A program made the translations under genes and the position numbers. Shown piece by piece: positions 49,988-59,054 of a DNA stretch of 64,000 bases. The first letter of the stretch is position 1. Each line of letters starts with the position of its first letter. Under the pieces are notes generated by a model, which was not told the origin of the DNA, made no database searches, and worked only from the letters and a program-made list of their open reading frames with translations. The stretch is from a virus: the IMG/VR virus record IMGVR_UViG_3300027749_000056, positions 1 through 64,000 of that record, one strand, 5' to 3'.

Positions 49988-50222
49988 TTGTTCTTCTCAC
50001 TGATCTGGCAAATTTACCCGAGTCTCTTGTACGAATAGCGTTAAGCAATTTGCGCTGCAAATTTTCAGCCTGATCAGCTGGAAACTCTGTATCAATTTGT
50101 TCTAGCAATCTAATAGCATTAGCAATAAGAGTGGCCGCACGATTTTCAATCAACAGGCGGCGATCACGCTCGATGTACAGATCGTCTAATTCTTCTAGTA
50201 AACTGCGGGTGCGTTTTTGCAT
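49974..50222 (-). CDS. small coiled-coil protein
   Basis: An 82-residue protein: MQKRTRSLLEELDDLYIERDRRLLIENRAATLI..., with a basic tail (KLLNAIRTRDSGKFARSVRR). The start at 50222 follows a late-type AATAAATAA box; a GTG start at about 50261 is possible. Overlaps the next gene by 14 nt. Unknown function. Confidence 0.55.
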   Translation of the reverse strand: MQKRTRSLLEELDDLYIERDRRLLIENRAATLIANAIRLLEQIDTEFPADQAENLQRKLLNAIRTRDSGKFARSVRRTNADT

Positions 50223-50241
50223 CTGCTCAAGGGCCTTTGGA

Positions 50242-50250
50242 TTATTTATT
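50242..50250 (-). promoter_or_regulatory. late-type promoter AATAAATAA
   Basis: TAAATA core 20 nt upstream of the ATG at 50222. Confidence 0.45.
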
Positions 50251-50286
50251 AATATTTTCACATTGAAGTTGGTAATTAAATACCCA

Positions 50287-51330
50287 ATGAACAACTGCTT
50301 TTGCGTATTACCTTGGTACAGTCAAGAATTAGGACTTTGGAATACTCCATGTTGTTTGTTGCCACAAAAATACAATATTGATCAAATAAAACAAGATTTG
50401 CTCGATAACGTTCAAACTGTGGCTTGCAAAAAATGCTGGGATGTAGAATCTACAGGGAACAAAAGTCGTCGTCAATTTGAGAATGAGTTTTTGGATTATA
50501 AGTTAGATAGAGATTTAGATAAAATTCAGCAAGATTGTGCAGATTCAAATCACCAAACTATACTTTACCAAATAACCACTAGTAATCTATGCAATCAGGC
50601 ATGTGTAAGTTGTGATAGCAAATTTTCAACTAAATGGGCACAAGTTGAAAAACGTATGAATTTACTTCCTAGTCCCCAATATCAAATTGATCTGGACCCT
50701 GCAAATATCAACTACCATTCAGCCAAACGAATTTCCTTATTGGGCGGCGAGCCGTTGTTTGACCCAAAAACTTTCGAAATCTTGCAAAAATTAATTGACC
50801 ACAACAATACTGACTGTTTTATATCGCTTGTAACCAATGGAAGTATCAATCTAAAAGCGCAACAAATTGACCTGTTGATGCAATTCAGTGATCTTAACAT
50901 TTGCATCAGTATTGACGGCGTTGGCAGTGTGTTTGAATACATGAGATGGCCCGGGAAATGGCTAGATCTATTAGAAAACATTGAGCAGTATAAATCCATA
51001 ACAAAAAATATCAGTGTAAGTTACACAATTAGTTCATTGAACGCCATGTATTACAACAAAACTGTCAAGTGGTTTCAACAAAATAATCTAGCATACAATC
51101 ACAATGTGGTTTCTGGTCCAATTTGGCTGTCACTGAGAAATATGCCGGTTGTATTGAAACAACATTTAAAACAACACAACAATTTTATCACTGAGTATTG
51201 CAATCTAACAGGAACAGAGATTGCATTACACACGCTGGCTCAGCAAATTGCCAAACAAGACCAAGCGAAAAAAACAGACATTAGAGACCACATGCCCGAG
51301 ATAGCAGCATTTATTTTTGATAATTTATAA
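50287..51330 (+). CDS. radical SAM protein with N-terminal Cys-rich domain
   Basis: A 347-residue radical SAM protein. N-terminal Cys residues (CFCVLPWYSQ, PCCLLPQK, CKKCWDVES) form an auxiliary-cluster domain; the SAM-binding CNQACVSC is at about residues 101-108, followed by LLGGEPLF. Start 50287 matches the cysteine-rich N-terminus seen in its paralogues. The end overlaps the convergent radical SAM gene by 20 nt. Confidence 0.8.
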   Translation: MNNCFCVLPWYSQELGLWNTPCCLLPQKYNIDQIKQDLLDNVQTVACKKCWDVESTGNKSRRQFENEFLDYKLDRDLDKIQQDCADSNHQTILYQITTSNLCNQACVSCDSKFSTKWAQVEKRMNLLPSPQYQIDLDPANINYHSAKRISLLGGEPLFDPKTFEILQKLIDHNNTDCFISLVTNGSINLKAQQIDLLMQFSDLNICISIDGVGSVFEYMRWPGKWLDLLENIEQYKSITKNISVSYTISSLNAMYYNKTVKWFQQNNLAYNHNVVSGPIWLSLRNMPVVLKQHLKQHNNFITEYCNLTGTEIALHTLAQQIAKQDQAKKTDIRDHMPEIAAFIFDNL

Positions 51331-52414
51331 AGGCAGCAACTTCTGGAAAGACCGCCGCCATATTTAAGTTTCGGCGATGATCATTCTTTTGTAATTGTTC
51401 TAGGACTTTTTTCAAGTTATATTTTTGTGTTCCTAAAATTTTCAATTGTTGTATCCAAGGCTGACAATAGTCAAGTTTGGATATTAAATACTCAATCATG
51501 GCGTCAGGCATGGATTCTAAGCCGTATATACCAAATGCTTGATGTATGTATATTTCAATGTCATCACCAAATACAGATTTTGAAAAGTGTTGTTTGTGCC
51601 AATTGCACACATCGTCAAGTCTCAAAATATTCAAAATACTAGCAGTTACAGTCAACGATAACATACTATTGTGAGGCAAGTTTTTTTGCCACCAAAACAA
51701 ATTTTCTTCAACTTCATTCCACTTGGCTGGATACCGCAAATATTCAAATTGATTGCCTATGCCATCAATGCTAAAACTTATTCGAGCAAATTTAAATTTT
51801 TCAATAAGTTCCTTGGTTGATTGATCAATGCGTTGCGTGCCATTGGTATTATACATCAATGTAATTTGACTCACATCTACATGCTCAATTAAATGTTGTA
51901 ATATTTGTTTGTGAGTTAGTGTTAAAAATGGCTCGCCGCCCCACATGCGAATTTCTCGCAAGCGGGAAAGGTCAAGTGTGTGTAGTTTTGTTTTTATAAA
52001 ATTGTCTATATTGGGTCTAACGTCAATGCCTTTTATCCCAAGTTCGTTCCTCCAGGTAGTGCTTAACTCTGGACCGCACGTTACACAAGCCAAATTGCAT
52101 GTATAGTCAATATTGACGTCGAGATACTGAATGCTTGAATCGTATGTTTCTTTGCCATGCGTTTCGAGGTAACCCAATCGCATGCTTTTTTTGTTTGAAT
52201 TTTCCTGTACAATACACTTAGCACAGAAAGATTTTGGTAAAGTATCTTGTTGATTTTCAACACGCAGTTGAGCTAAGTTTGGATGAAAAAAATTAACTTG
52301 ATCTGATGTACGAATTAACTGGTCGGCCCAACAACACACCGAGTATGATAGTGATTGTCTGTTAATTTCGGCCAGCATTAATCCATGATGTATCCTAGGG
52401 CAATATTTGCTCAT
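51311..52414 (-). CDS. radical SAM protein with N-terminal Cys-rich domain
   Basis: A 367-residue paralogue of the genes at 1401 and 50287. The radical SAM motif is CNLACVTC, with MWGGEPFLT following and N-terminal SVCCWAD and CAKCIVQE. The ATG overlaps the helicase stop (ATGA), so it is translated with the primase-helicase operon. Substrate unknown. Confidence 0.8.
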   Translation of the reverse strand: MSKYCPRIHHGLMLAEINRQSLSYSVCCWADQLIRTSDQVNFFHPNLAQLRVENQQDTLPKSFCAKCIVQENSNKKSMRLGYLETHGKETYDSSIQYLDVNIDYTCNLACVTCGPELSTTWRNELGIKGIDVRPNIDNFIKTKLHTLDLSRLREIRMWGGEPFLTLTHKQILQHLIEHVDVSQITLMYNTNGTQRIDQSTKELIEKFKFARISFSIDGIGNQFEYLRYPAKWNEVEENLFWWQKNLPHNSMLSLTVTASILNILRLDDVCNWHKQHFSKSVFGDDIEIYIHQAFGIYGLESMPDAMIEYLISKLDYCQPWIQQLKILGTQKYNLKKVLEQLQKNDHRRNLNMAAVFPEVAAFINYQK

Positions 52415-53859
52415 GATGTCTTGATCTTGCCTAATAACTGTTTGAGTTTAGCGCTCTGTACATCTGCTGTGACCTTGGGTGTTTCTATGTCAAAACCTTC
52501 TCGGGCCTGTGGTCGGTCCCAAGGTGGAGCCTTGGCATCATCTGCGGCGGCTGCACTAACTTGGCTTTTTGCTTTGATCGAGTCCATGATACTTGAGCTG
52601 GGCTTTTTGCTAAACCCGTTTTCGTTATCATCCCCGCCTTCATCAGTAATGCGCATGGTTTCAATGTTGTACTCCAAATCAATCTTTTGACCAACGCCGG
52701 TCGAGCTTCGAGACTTCATACACTGGATCTGATACTTGCCACGCTCTTTCATTGCACGACTTGTAAAAATACCAAACACATTATCTGCTGTGTTAATCTT
52801 TGAAATACCACCTGATATATGGCTGTGATCAAATTCAATTTCTTCCACCGCTGATCGATTCAACTGCGATGCTGTTACCATCAAGATACCCAGCTCTTTG
52901 GCCAAGTTGCGCAGTTCTTCACTCACATACTTGTCCTTTACAAACAAGTCATTGGGCGAGACTTTGGCACTCACAGGCATCAGCAAGTCCAAGTAGTCAA
53001 TCATTACAAAGTCTACTCGCTTGCCTGTTTGAATTTGATACTCTTTTAAATAAGCACGAATGTCATTGATGTTGCTTTGTGCAGGCAAGCCTTTTACTTG
53101 ATAGTTACCTGACTTCTTGGCCACCAGTTTGACCTTGAGTTCTGTAGTATCAATGTCCTTGCGAATGTCCTTGGTGCTCATGTTGGTCAACATAGCATCA
53201 GTTCGCAAGCTAGTAAGTTCTTCTGAAAGTTCTAGCGTGATGTATACACCACTTAGTCCTTGCTGTAGCCAGTTTAGAGCAATGTTCATCATCACAAGTG
53301 ATTTGCCTGATCCTGATCCCCCGGCAAAGATATTGAGTTCACCACGACTGAATCCGCCATACAGCAGTCGATCCAGTTGCGGCCAACCTGTGCTTACTTG
53401 TCCGCCTGAGTTGAAGTATTTCTCAATGCGACTCTTGGGATCAGCAAAGTAATCTGTGCCCATGTCTTTGGTAAGCGATATTTGCACTGCATCTTTGATG
53501 AGTTTTTCAACCGGATCATATTCGCCTTTTTCAAGCAGGTCTGCGGCTTTTAAAATAGCTCGCTCTAGTTCCTGGCGTCGAGTAAATGCTTCAAACTCGC
53601 CCATGAACCAGTCAAAGTGTCCTTCATTCAAGTCCGGTACGGCTGCCAATTTAACGCCTGTGGTGGCTGAAATTTGCATGCGGTCTGGTAAGGTCTTATG
53701 GTTGTCTGAGTGTTCTTTGATAAACTCAGCCGCAGGTCTCAAACTCTTGTCAAAGTTCTGCGGGTTGTAGATGTTTTGAACACGCACATAACTCTGTGCG
53801 TCCTCCAACATCATTTCTAGAAATAGGCGTTGGACATCAAGTCCGTAATCTTTTAGCAT
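52411..53859 (-). CDS. replicative DNA helicase, DnaB/gp41 family
   Basis: A 482-residue hexameric helicase. The RecA-type core has Walker A GGSGSGKS, Walker B VMIDYLDLL, and the arginine-finger region. An N-terminal helical domain (about 1-120) and a C-terminal low-complexity tail (about 410-482) flank it. It is the T4 gp41 equivalent and sits after the primase and SGNH gene in an overlapping operon. Confidence 0.9.
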   Translation of the reverse strand: MLKDYGLDVQRLFLEMMLEDAQSYVRVQNIYNPQNFDKSLRPAAEFIKEHSDNHKTLPDRMQISATTGVKLAAVPDLNEGHFDWFMGEFEAFTRRQELERAILKAADLLEKGEYDPVEKLIKDAVQISLTKDMGTDYFADPKSRIEKYFNSGGQVSTGWPQLDRLLYGGFSRGELNIFAGGSGSGKSLVMMNIALNWLQQGLSGVYITLELSEELTSLRTDAMLTNMSTKDIRKDIDTTELKVKLVAKKSGNYQVKGLPAQSNINDIRAYLKEYQIQTGKRVDFVMIDYLDLLMPVSAKVSPNDLFVKDKYVSEELRNLAKELGILMVTASQLNRSAVEEIEFDHSHISGGISKINTADNVFGIFTSRAMKERGKYQIQCMKSRSSTGVGQKIDLEYNIETMRITDEGGDDNENGFSKKPSSSIMDSIKAKSQVSAAAADDAKAPPWDRPQAREGFDIETPKVTADVQSAKLKQLLGKIKTS

Positions 53860-54643
53860 GAATAAATTCCAAGTATGCAGTAAGTGTATCTAATGCTTCA
53901 GCGGGTGTTGGTGGTTGAGTGCGCTGTGTGTAACATTGTTGAAGTTTTGGTAACAACGATTTTTTGAAAAAATAGCGATTGCCTTCTGGTCCGTGATGCC
54001 CTCCTGGTGCGTCAGAGTCTGCTGGGCGGTTCACTCCAATGTTTATGTTGTAATAGGTTTTGTCAAACACAATGCATTTTTTGTGCTCTTTGCAATAGGT
54101 CGAAACTACTCGGCCAGGCTCCCAATCGTCAACGTGGTCAAAATTTCTACTGAGATTTATGATCATGTAATTAGCGTTGAAGCTATCTAGCCATTGTGTT
54201 AGTAAAAAAATTTGACGCAGTGCTTCTGTTTCAATCCATCTGCGATTGCTGTGCAGGATCAATTCTCGGTCGCCACCAAAATTTTGCATGCTAACCAGTC
54301 CACGATGTTCAGGAATCTCAAATGGGTCAACTTGCCAGGTGCTGGTATTGAAATTGTGTCCCTGGTATAGCGTGTCTACATCCTCATCAAAAACAGTAAT
54401 ACGCTCCAACGGCGGAATGCCTACAAATATCATGTCATTATACCAGTCAATTTCTTCAGACATTCCTATCAATAGCTGTTGAACAGATGCAAAACTATTT
54501 CCTATGCGTGAGCAATTCATTACTGTGTTTGCCTCTAGTGCTTGAGCAGCCAGGCCCCAGAAACTATCTGCAGGTTTAACGTGGAAGAATGGAGCGGTAT
54601 AGCTGTCACCAAATACCCAGAGTTTACTGTATTTTTTTAACAA
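53837..54643 (-). CDS. SGNH/GDSL hydrolase-like protein
   Basis: A 268-residue protein with an N-terminal VFGDSYTAPF (catalytic Ser in block I), MNCSRIGNSFASVQ (block II Gly/Asn) and a C-terminal APGGHHGPEGNRYF carrying the Asp/His block V. Esterase or deacetylase activity is the usual family role. It lies between primase and helicase with 20- and 23-nt overlaps, an odd place for it. Confidence 0.7.
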   Translation of the reverse strand: MLKKYSKLWVFGDSYTAPFFHVKPADSFWGLAAQALEANTVMNCSRIGNSFASVQQLLIGMSEEIDWYNDMIFVGIPPLERITVFDEDVDTLYQGHNFNTSTWQVDPFEIPEHRGLVSMQNFGGDRELILHSNRRWIETEALRQIFLLTQWLDSFNANYMIINLSRNFDHVDDWEPGRVVSTYCKEHKKCIVFDKTYYNINIGVNRPADSDAPGGHHGPEGNRYFFKKSLLPKLQQCYTQRTQPPTPAEALDTLTAYLEFIHAKRLRT

Positions 54644-55607
54644 GTTGTTTCTTCCTTAGTTCTATCTTGATCTTGCTAGTTTCTCTGGCTGCCATTATAG
54701 TTAGTAATGTGCCAATACGCCCTAGCACAATCACAGCATCATTGACATCTTTACAGCCTTCCGGCCACTCAGGTATACTTACCGCCCAACCCAACTCAAC
54801 AGCACGATCAATCAATTCTACACCTGCTAGGTCTTGATCAGGTACCACAGTTATGTCTCGACTCAAGTTACGTATCAATCTAGCTTGTGCGTCACTTATG
54901 GTATTATGCATCACAGCCACACCACCAATGCTGAGTGCATCAAATATGCCTTCTGTAACTATCACGTTGGTCCAGTTGTTGTGTTGTAAATCTGTGCCAA
55001 ACACATAGCCTGGCTGACTGTCTGAAATGAACTTGGGTTGCTTGTTGTCTAAGAACCTGCAAGTGTATCCTACAATTTTGTTATCGTAGGTGAATGGTAT
55101 AACCACATGCGGGCGTGTCCAATGAATGCCATCATTTTTTATCTGCAACATCATGGGAAAATCTTCAGGCACACGTCTACCACGCACATAATCCCAGTAT
55201 TGCTTGTGACCTGGTGTTAGCAATTCAGCATATGGTGGCAAGTCTCGTTCTTCAAATGTGATGCCGTTCAGTTGATTCCAAGCCTGTTGTCGATCTTCCA
55301 GGATGCCATGGATACTACGATGCCGCAGACTTTCAAGATTGAGCATTTCAATCTCATTATCCGGCACACCCATCCACGACAGCAGTCTACGAGCTTTGAC
55401 ACTTAGAGTCCTGCCCATGATAAAACTGGCTGTGTAGGCACAATTGAAACAGTGATAACTCCAGCCTGCCTCTGTGGCTTTGAGTCCGCCACGTCCTCTT
55501 GTGTCTTTAGTGCTGCCATTGTGCTGGCAGCAGACCGCATTGAAACTCGACCAACCTGATGGTGTGGGTTTTCTTTTGGCAGGTAGATACGCAAGGATGT
55601 CAAGCAT
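54624..55607 (-). CDS. DNA primase, DnaG/gp61 type
   Basis: A 327-residue primase. An N-terminal zinc-binding module (CCQH...CFNC, residues 26-57) reads the template; the TOPRIM domain carries VIVTEGIFDALS and VVPDQDLAG. It lacks a DnaG helicase-binding tail, like T4 gp61. The promoter at 55614-55642 has its -10 box 6 nt before the ATG. Confidence 0.9.
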   Translation of the reverse strand: MLDILAYLPAKRKPTPSGWSSFNAVCCQHNGSTKDTRGRGGLKATEAGWSYHCFNCAYTASFIMGRTLSVKARRLLSWMGVPDNEIEMLNLESLRHRSIHGILEDRQQAWNQLNGITFEERDLPPYAELLTPGHKQYWDYVRGRRVPEDFPMMLQIKNDGIHWTRPHVVIPFTYDNKIVGYTCRFLDNKQPKFISDSQPGYVFGTDLQHNNWTNVIVTEGIFDALSIGGVAVMHNTISDAQARLIRNLSRDITVVPDQDLAGVELIDRAVELGWAVSIPEWPEGCKDVNDAVIVLGRIGTLLTIMAARETSKIKIELRKKQLVKKIQ

Positions 55608-55613
55608 CTATAC

Positions 55614-55642
55614 AGTATAGCAGATTAGCTGTACTAAATCAA
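55614..55642 (-). promoter_or_regulatory. sigma70-like promoter with leaderless geometry
   Basis: TTGATT (55637-55642), 17-nt spacer, TATACT (55614-55619), 6 nt, ATG at 55607. Confidence 0.6.
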
Positions 55643-56709
55643 CGATATTGGAGGTTGGTGATATAACCAGTTGTGATCAATACTGTTGCTGCAATGGTGC
55701 CTTGGTACTGGATTGGCAAGTAACCTGATCCGCCATTGGTGACAGTAATTGCGCCAATCTGTCCATTACCAACGGAGGTCACAATGGCTTCTGCACCTGA
55801 TCCATTGCCTAAGATTTGAACTTTAGGCGGTGCCACATAACCTTGACCAGAGTTGTTTACAGTGATACCTGTGACCACTCCGTTGGTGACTTGTGCTGTA
55901 GCTGATGCACCAAACCCTTGGCTATTGTTGAATCCAGCTCGAATCAAATTGTAAAAACCCACAATATTAAAATACTGGGTGGAAGTTTCATTGAAGAATT
56001 CAAAACTTTCAGTTACATCGTACCAAACTGATTCATAGGTGTCCGCGGCTTGAAACTTAATGGTTCCGGTATAGTGATCCAAGTCCATTTTAACTGTGGT
56101 CAAACTTTGCCCACTGGTCGGAATATGACTTGAATAGAATTCTGTAAGTTGTGTGGTATTTACAGGCTGTGGTGTTAACGCCCAATCAGGCCAGTTTGTG
56201 GGACCAGGTTGCAGTTGTTGTGCTTTGCCGTAGATTGTGGGAATAGTTAACATCGGACTAGGCACGAATGCAGGCAACACACTATTCACGATATTGCAAT
56301 CTGCTCTGGCACCCGAATTGGCATCTACATAAGCAGCCTGCACATAGTCGCCTGCTGTGCGCTGTATGCTGTAGCTGCCTGGTTGTGCTGTGATGTTAAT
56401 GGTGTCTGCATTGTCTAACACCACTTTTACCCGGCCTAACGTGGCACTGAGTGTGACCATGGGCTTCTCAACCAGCAATTGATCGCCGGTTTGATTCATC
56501 AATCTAAACACAAAACTGCTGCCTGTAATGTTTACAGGCTTTTCCTCTTGATTGATAAATTCAAACAGTAGAACATTGTCTACGCCTTTGTTTACGGTTA
56601 ATTGTTTTGCATACACTGGGTCGTACCTCGCTGTGAAATATCCACCACTGGTGTCAACTAACAAGACTTTGGTAATTTGCTGGTATAAGTAAACGGTGGT
56701 TGAATACAT
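55639..56709 (-). CDS. structural/tail-type protein
   Basis: A 356-residue protein beginning MYSTTVYLYQQITKVLLVD. Beta-rich, with two C-terminal repeats of the type VTNGGSGY and GQGYVAPPKVQ (about residues 285-345) often found in tail or baseplate proteins. A late-type CATAAATA (56725-56732) and GAGG precede it. Confidence 0.6.
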   Translation of the reverse strand: MYSTTVYLYQQITKVLLVDTSGGYFTARYDPVYAKQLTVNKGVDNVLLFEFINQEEKPVNITGSSFVFRLMNQTGDQLLVEKPMVTLSATLGRVKVVLDNADTINITAQPGSYSIQRTAGDYVQAAYVDANSGARADCNIVNSVLPAFVPSPMLTIPTIYGKAQQLQPGPTNWPDWALTPQPVNTTQLTEFYSSHIPTSGQSLTTVKMDLDHYTGTIKFQAADTYESVWYDVTESFEFFNETSTQYFNIVGFYNLIRAGFNNSQGFGASATAQVTNGVVTGITVNNSGQGYVAPPKVQILGNGSGAEAIVTSVGNGQIGAITVTNGGSGYLPIQYQGTIAATVLITTGYITNLQYR

Positions 56710-56724
56710 AGGATCCTCAAACAA

Positions 56725-56732
56725 TATTTATG
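56725..56732 (-). promoter_or_regulatory. late-type promoter CATAAATA
   Basis: 16 nt before the ATG at 56709 and overlapping the divergent ATG at 56730. Confidence 0.5.
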
Positions 56733-57107
56733 GGTAATGATATCTTTCAAAAGCTGGCGGTGAAATATCCGTTTATAACTCTGTGCGTGTATGCCAACGA
56801 AGAATACGTAGGTGTGGTGCAAAATAGAGATGATGCTGTCACAACCATCTATGATTTTGGTGCTATACTAACACAAGATCTCAAGCTAGAATATTTGGAA
56901 TTAGCAGCCACTTGGTGGTGGGAAAGCAATCGTAGTATACCTATAAACATCTTCTTGCGTGGTGAATGGGATAAGTTTCGTCCTACCTTACGCACCTTTT
57001 CTAACAAAGACCTAGAAATTTTGCACGGACCAGCTTGCAGTTTGATGGACATCGCTCGCAAGAAAACCAAACGAAAATCAATCACACTTGTGCGGCGTCT
57101 TGATTGA
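56730..57107 (+). CDS. conserved-type phage protein
   Basis: A 125-residue protein: TLCVYANEEYVGVVQNRDD, WWWESNRSIPINIFLRGEW, and a basic tail (RKKTKRKSITLVRRLD). Its end overlaps the convergent DnaE-like gene by 26 nt. I recognise the pattern from T4-like phages, but no role is known. Confidence 0.6.
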   Translation: MGNDIFQKLAVKYPFITLCVYANEEYVGVVQNRDDAVTTIYDFGAILTQDLKLEYLELAATWWWESNRSIPINIFLRGEWDKFRPTLRTFSNKDLEILHGPACSLMDIARKKTKRKSITLVRRLD

Positions 57108-57660
57108 GCAAGTTCATGTGTAATGCTACCAAGGCAGCGTAACTTATACTGTGCGACTTTTTGAATGTGTATCCACGCGAATCATCCCCATTCCATACTT
57201 CAGCAAACACGTCAGCCCAGGGGCGATTCTGCAAGTGTGCTTTGCCAGGGCGAATAACCGAAATAAATGCTGCCATTCTGGGAATAGAATCTGGCTGCAT
57301 GGACACCATCAAGTCTGTGTAATTTCCCACATGCACTAGCTGACTAGCCCAAGCAATATCAGTCCACAGTCTCTGCCACGGTGGCGTGGCTGCCAGCATT
57401 TCTACATAGTGTGCAGGATCACGGATCAACTGATACACACTCATGTTCAACAGGTCTATCTTGAAGTATCCACGCTGTTCTGCTGACTCATAGTCTATGG
57501 CTGCACAGCCGTTGGGTATGTCTCGAGGAATGTCTGTGATATAGATACCTGAATTGTGTCTACGCACTTGACCTTGATGCAGTTGCCGTGCGGCAGTGTG
57601 TTGAATCAGTTTCAACACAGCCGATCTGTCCGGCACATCGATGTCAATGTCTGCGCTCAT
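57082..57660 (-). CDS. miniature DnaE (C-family polymerase)-like protein
   Basis: A 192-residue protein that collects C-family polymerase motifs: ADIDIDVPDR (cf. the DnaE catalytic PDxDxDF), a RRHNSGIYI strand (cf. HAAGVVI), GYFKIDLLNM (cf. KFDFLGL with the third Asp), and YTFKKSHSISYAALVA (cf. FNKSHSxAYA). The three putative catalytic Asp are present, but the protein is about one sixth of DnaE length. Whether it polymerises is unknown. Confidence 0.65.
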   Translation of the reverse strand: MSADIDIDVPDRSAVLKLIQHTAARQLHQGQVRRHNSGIYITDIPRDIPNGCAAIDYESAEQRGYFKIDLLNMSVYQLIRDPAHYVEMLAATPPWQRLWTDIAWASQLVHVGNYTDLMVSMQPDSIPRMAAFISVIRPGKAHLQNRPWADVFAEVWNGDDSRGYTFKKSHSISYAALVALHMNLLNQDAAQV

Positions 57661-58016
57661 TTAGTAGTAGTATCGCAAAGTGCAATCACCACTTGCAGTT
57701 TTTCTCGGGCCAGTTGCATTGCTGCCAAGGCATCTGCCACTGTGGGATGCTCGGCTGCCTTGGCAGCAATGCGCCATTCTTCATCACGCTTGGCTCGCGC
57801 CCAATCCAACAGGGTTTCGGCATCTGATGAGAGAGCGATCATAGGATGTGATGAGTGAAGTTGTTGCCAGGAGTTGCCGTCATTAATTTCCAAACAGTTC
57901 ATGCTGGCGCTCCATCGTACCATGCCTGCACCGCTGGCACCTGGACTGATGTATGGATTGGTGTGCATGCCACCAGACACTTGAATGTATTTGCTGCCGC
58001 TAATATTTCTAATCAT
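57657..58016 (-). CDS. conserved-type phage protein
   Basis: A 119-residue protein starting MIRNISGSKYIQVSGG, with NPYISPGASGAGMVRW and a coiled helical C-terminus (LLDWARAKRDEEW...). The ATG is in an ATGA overlap with the DUF3307-like gene and 6 nt from a possible -10 box. Unknown function. Confidence 0.6.
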   Translation of the reverse strand: MIRNISGSKYIQVSGGMHTNPYISPGASGAGMVRWSASMNCLEINDGNSWQQLHSSHPMIALSSDAETLLDWARAKRDEEWRIAAKAAEHPTVADALAAMQLAREKLQVVIALCDTTTK

Positions 58017-58381
58017 AATGCAATTATAGCCACAAGGCCAATGTAAGTCAACTGATGTGCCATCTGATCCAGGCCTAGATGTGCCCAGAAGCTGGGATTC
58101 TGAAGGTCTCGATTGCCCCAGTTCATTTTGGCCCAATCAATGTGATAGTGAGCCACAGCGTCTATCACGCCCATCATAATGCTGGCTGGCCAATATGCAG
58201 GACCTACTACCAAGCCCACACAGGCAGCGGTACCAATACCGTGTTTGAGACTGTGTCGCATGCCCAGCCAGTGACCGTAGATGCCTTTGTGCCTGACTTC
58301 TACCATATCTTGATCCACAAAGTCAATGTACCAGTGTTTGATCTGTAGGAGTATGAGTGTTAAAAATATCACTGTTGCCAT
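58013..58381 (-). CDS. DUF3307-like membrane protein
   Basis: A 122-residue protein with an N-terminal LLQIKHWYIDF segment, a HSLKHGIGTA motif and three or four membrane helices, the pattern of DUF3307 (YbfF-type) inner membrane proteins. Unknown function. It ends in an ATGA overlap with the next gene. Confidence 0.65.
   Translation of the reverse strand: MATVIFLTLILLQIKHWYIDFVDQDMVEVRHKGIYGHWLGMRHSLKHGIGTAACVGLVVGPAYWPASIMMGVIDAVAHYHIDWAKMNWGNRDLQNPSFWAHLGLDQMAHQLTYIGLVAIIAL
58023..58051 (-). promoter_or_regulatory. possible promoter inside the DUF3307-like gene
   Basis: TTGACT (58046-58051), 17-nt spacer, TATAAT (58023-58028), 6 nt, ATG at 58016. It lies in the coding end of the upstream gene, so it may be fortuitous. 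Confidence 0.4.
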
Positions 58382-58382
58382 G

Positions 58383-59054
58383 TTACCACCCTGCCTTGCT
58401 CAATATGTCTTTGGCGTATTCCTGATCAGCAGGATAATTGTGAAACTTTTTCTGCCACACATCTGAGTCAATGTAAGGCCATACCATGCTGATCTGATCA
58501 GGAGTGAGTTCACCCAAGAACTTTTGCCCTGACTCTGAATTGTAAATCACCCAAGGTGATATCCTGCCTGTTGTGACTGCATAGCACATGGCTGCGGTGC
58601 TGCCATATCTCAAACAGTCCTGTGGCTGTGCTGAATTCTTCTCTGCCCAGTCCATGCCAAACTCCACTGCTCGTGCTAGTGCATCGTTCACATTCTCCAC
58701 GGGCAAATGCTGTATGAGATATTCTGTGTACAGTTGATCTGATGCCCAGCGGTCGATCTTTTTGTTGTTCTTCAACAGCCACTCAAGAAACTGTTTGGGG
58801 TTGATGGTTCTTGTGCTCACACAATAGCGGCCAAACTTCACAAATGCGCGATAGTAAGGTGAGTCTGCAAAGTCATCAAACGTTTTAAGTTTAGCTGACC
58901 CTTGGCTCATTTCATAAAAACGTATGTAGGCTTGAAAGCCCAGTTCCACACCACGCTCTGCTCGTTCCTGTCTACGCCGTTTGGGCTCACACACATGCAC
59001 TGCCAACGAAGTTTCTTTGACAAAATCTTTCTTGCAGTATTGGCACTGTGTCAT
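58383..59054 (-). CDS. zinc-finger phage protein
   Basis: A 223-residue protein with an N-terminal C2HC zinc finger (CQYCKKDFVKETSLAVHVC, residues 4-22), then a basic helix and a helical body (YRAFVKFGRYCVSTRTINPKQF). Overlaps the next gene by ATGA. A nucleic-acid-binding role is plausible; the family is not named here. Confidence 0.6.
   Translation of the reverse strand: MTQCQYCKKDFVKETSLAVHVCEPKRRRQERAERGVELGFQAYIRFYEMSQGSAKLKTFDDFADSPYYRAFVKFGRYCVSTRTINPKQFLEWLLKNNKKIDRWASDQLYTEYLIQHLPVENVNDALARAVEFGMDWAEKNSAQPQDCLRYGSTAAMCYAVTTGRISPWVIYNSESGQKFLGELTPDQISMVWPYIDSDVWQKKFHNYPADQEYAKDILSKAGW

Noticed and set aside
50131-50286. N-terminal extension of the plus-strand radical SAM gene
   Set aside because: It is antisense to the coiled-coil gene at 49974-50222; the Cys-rich N-terminus typical of the paralogues starts at 50287.
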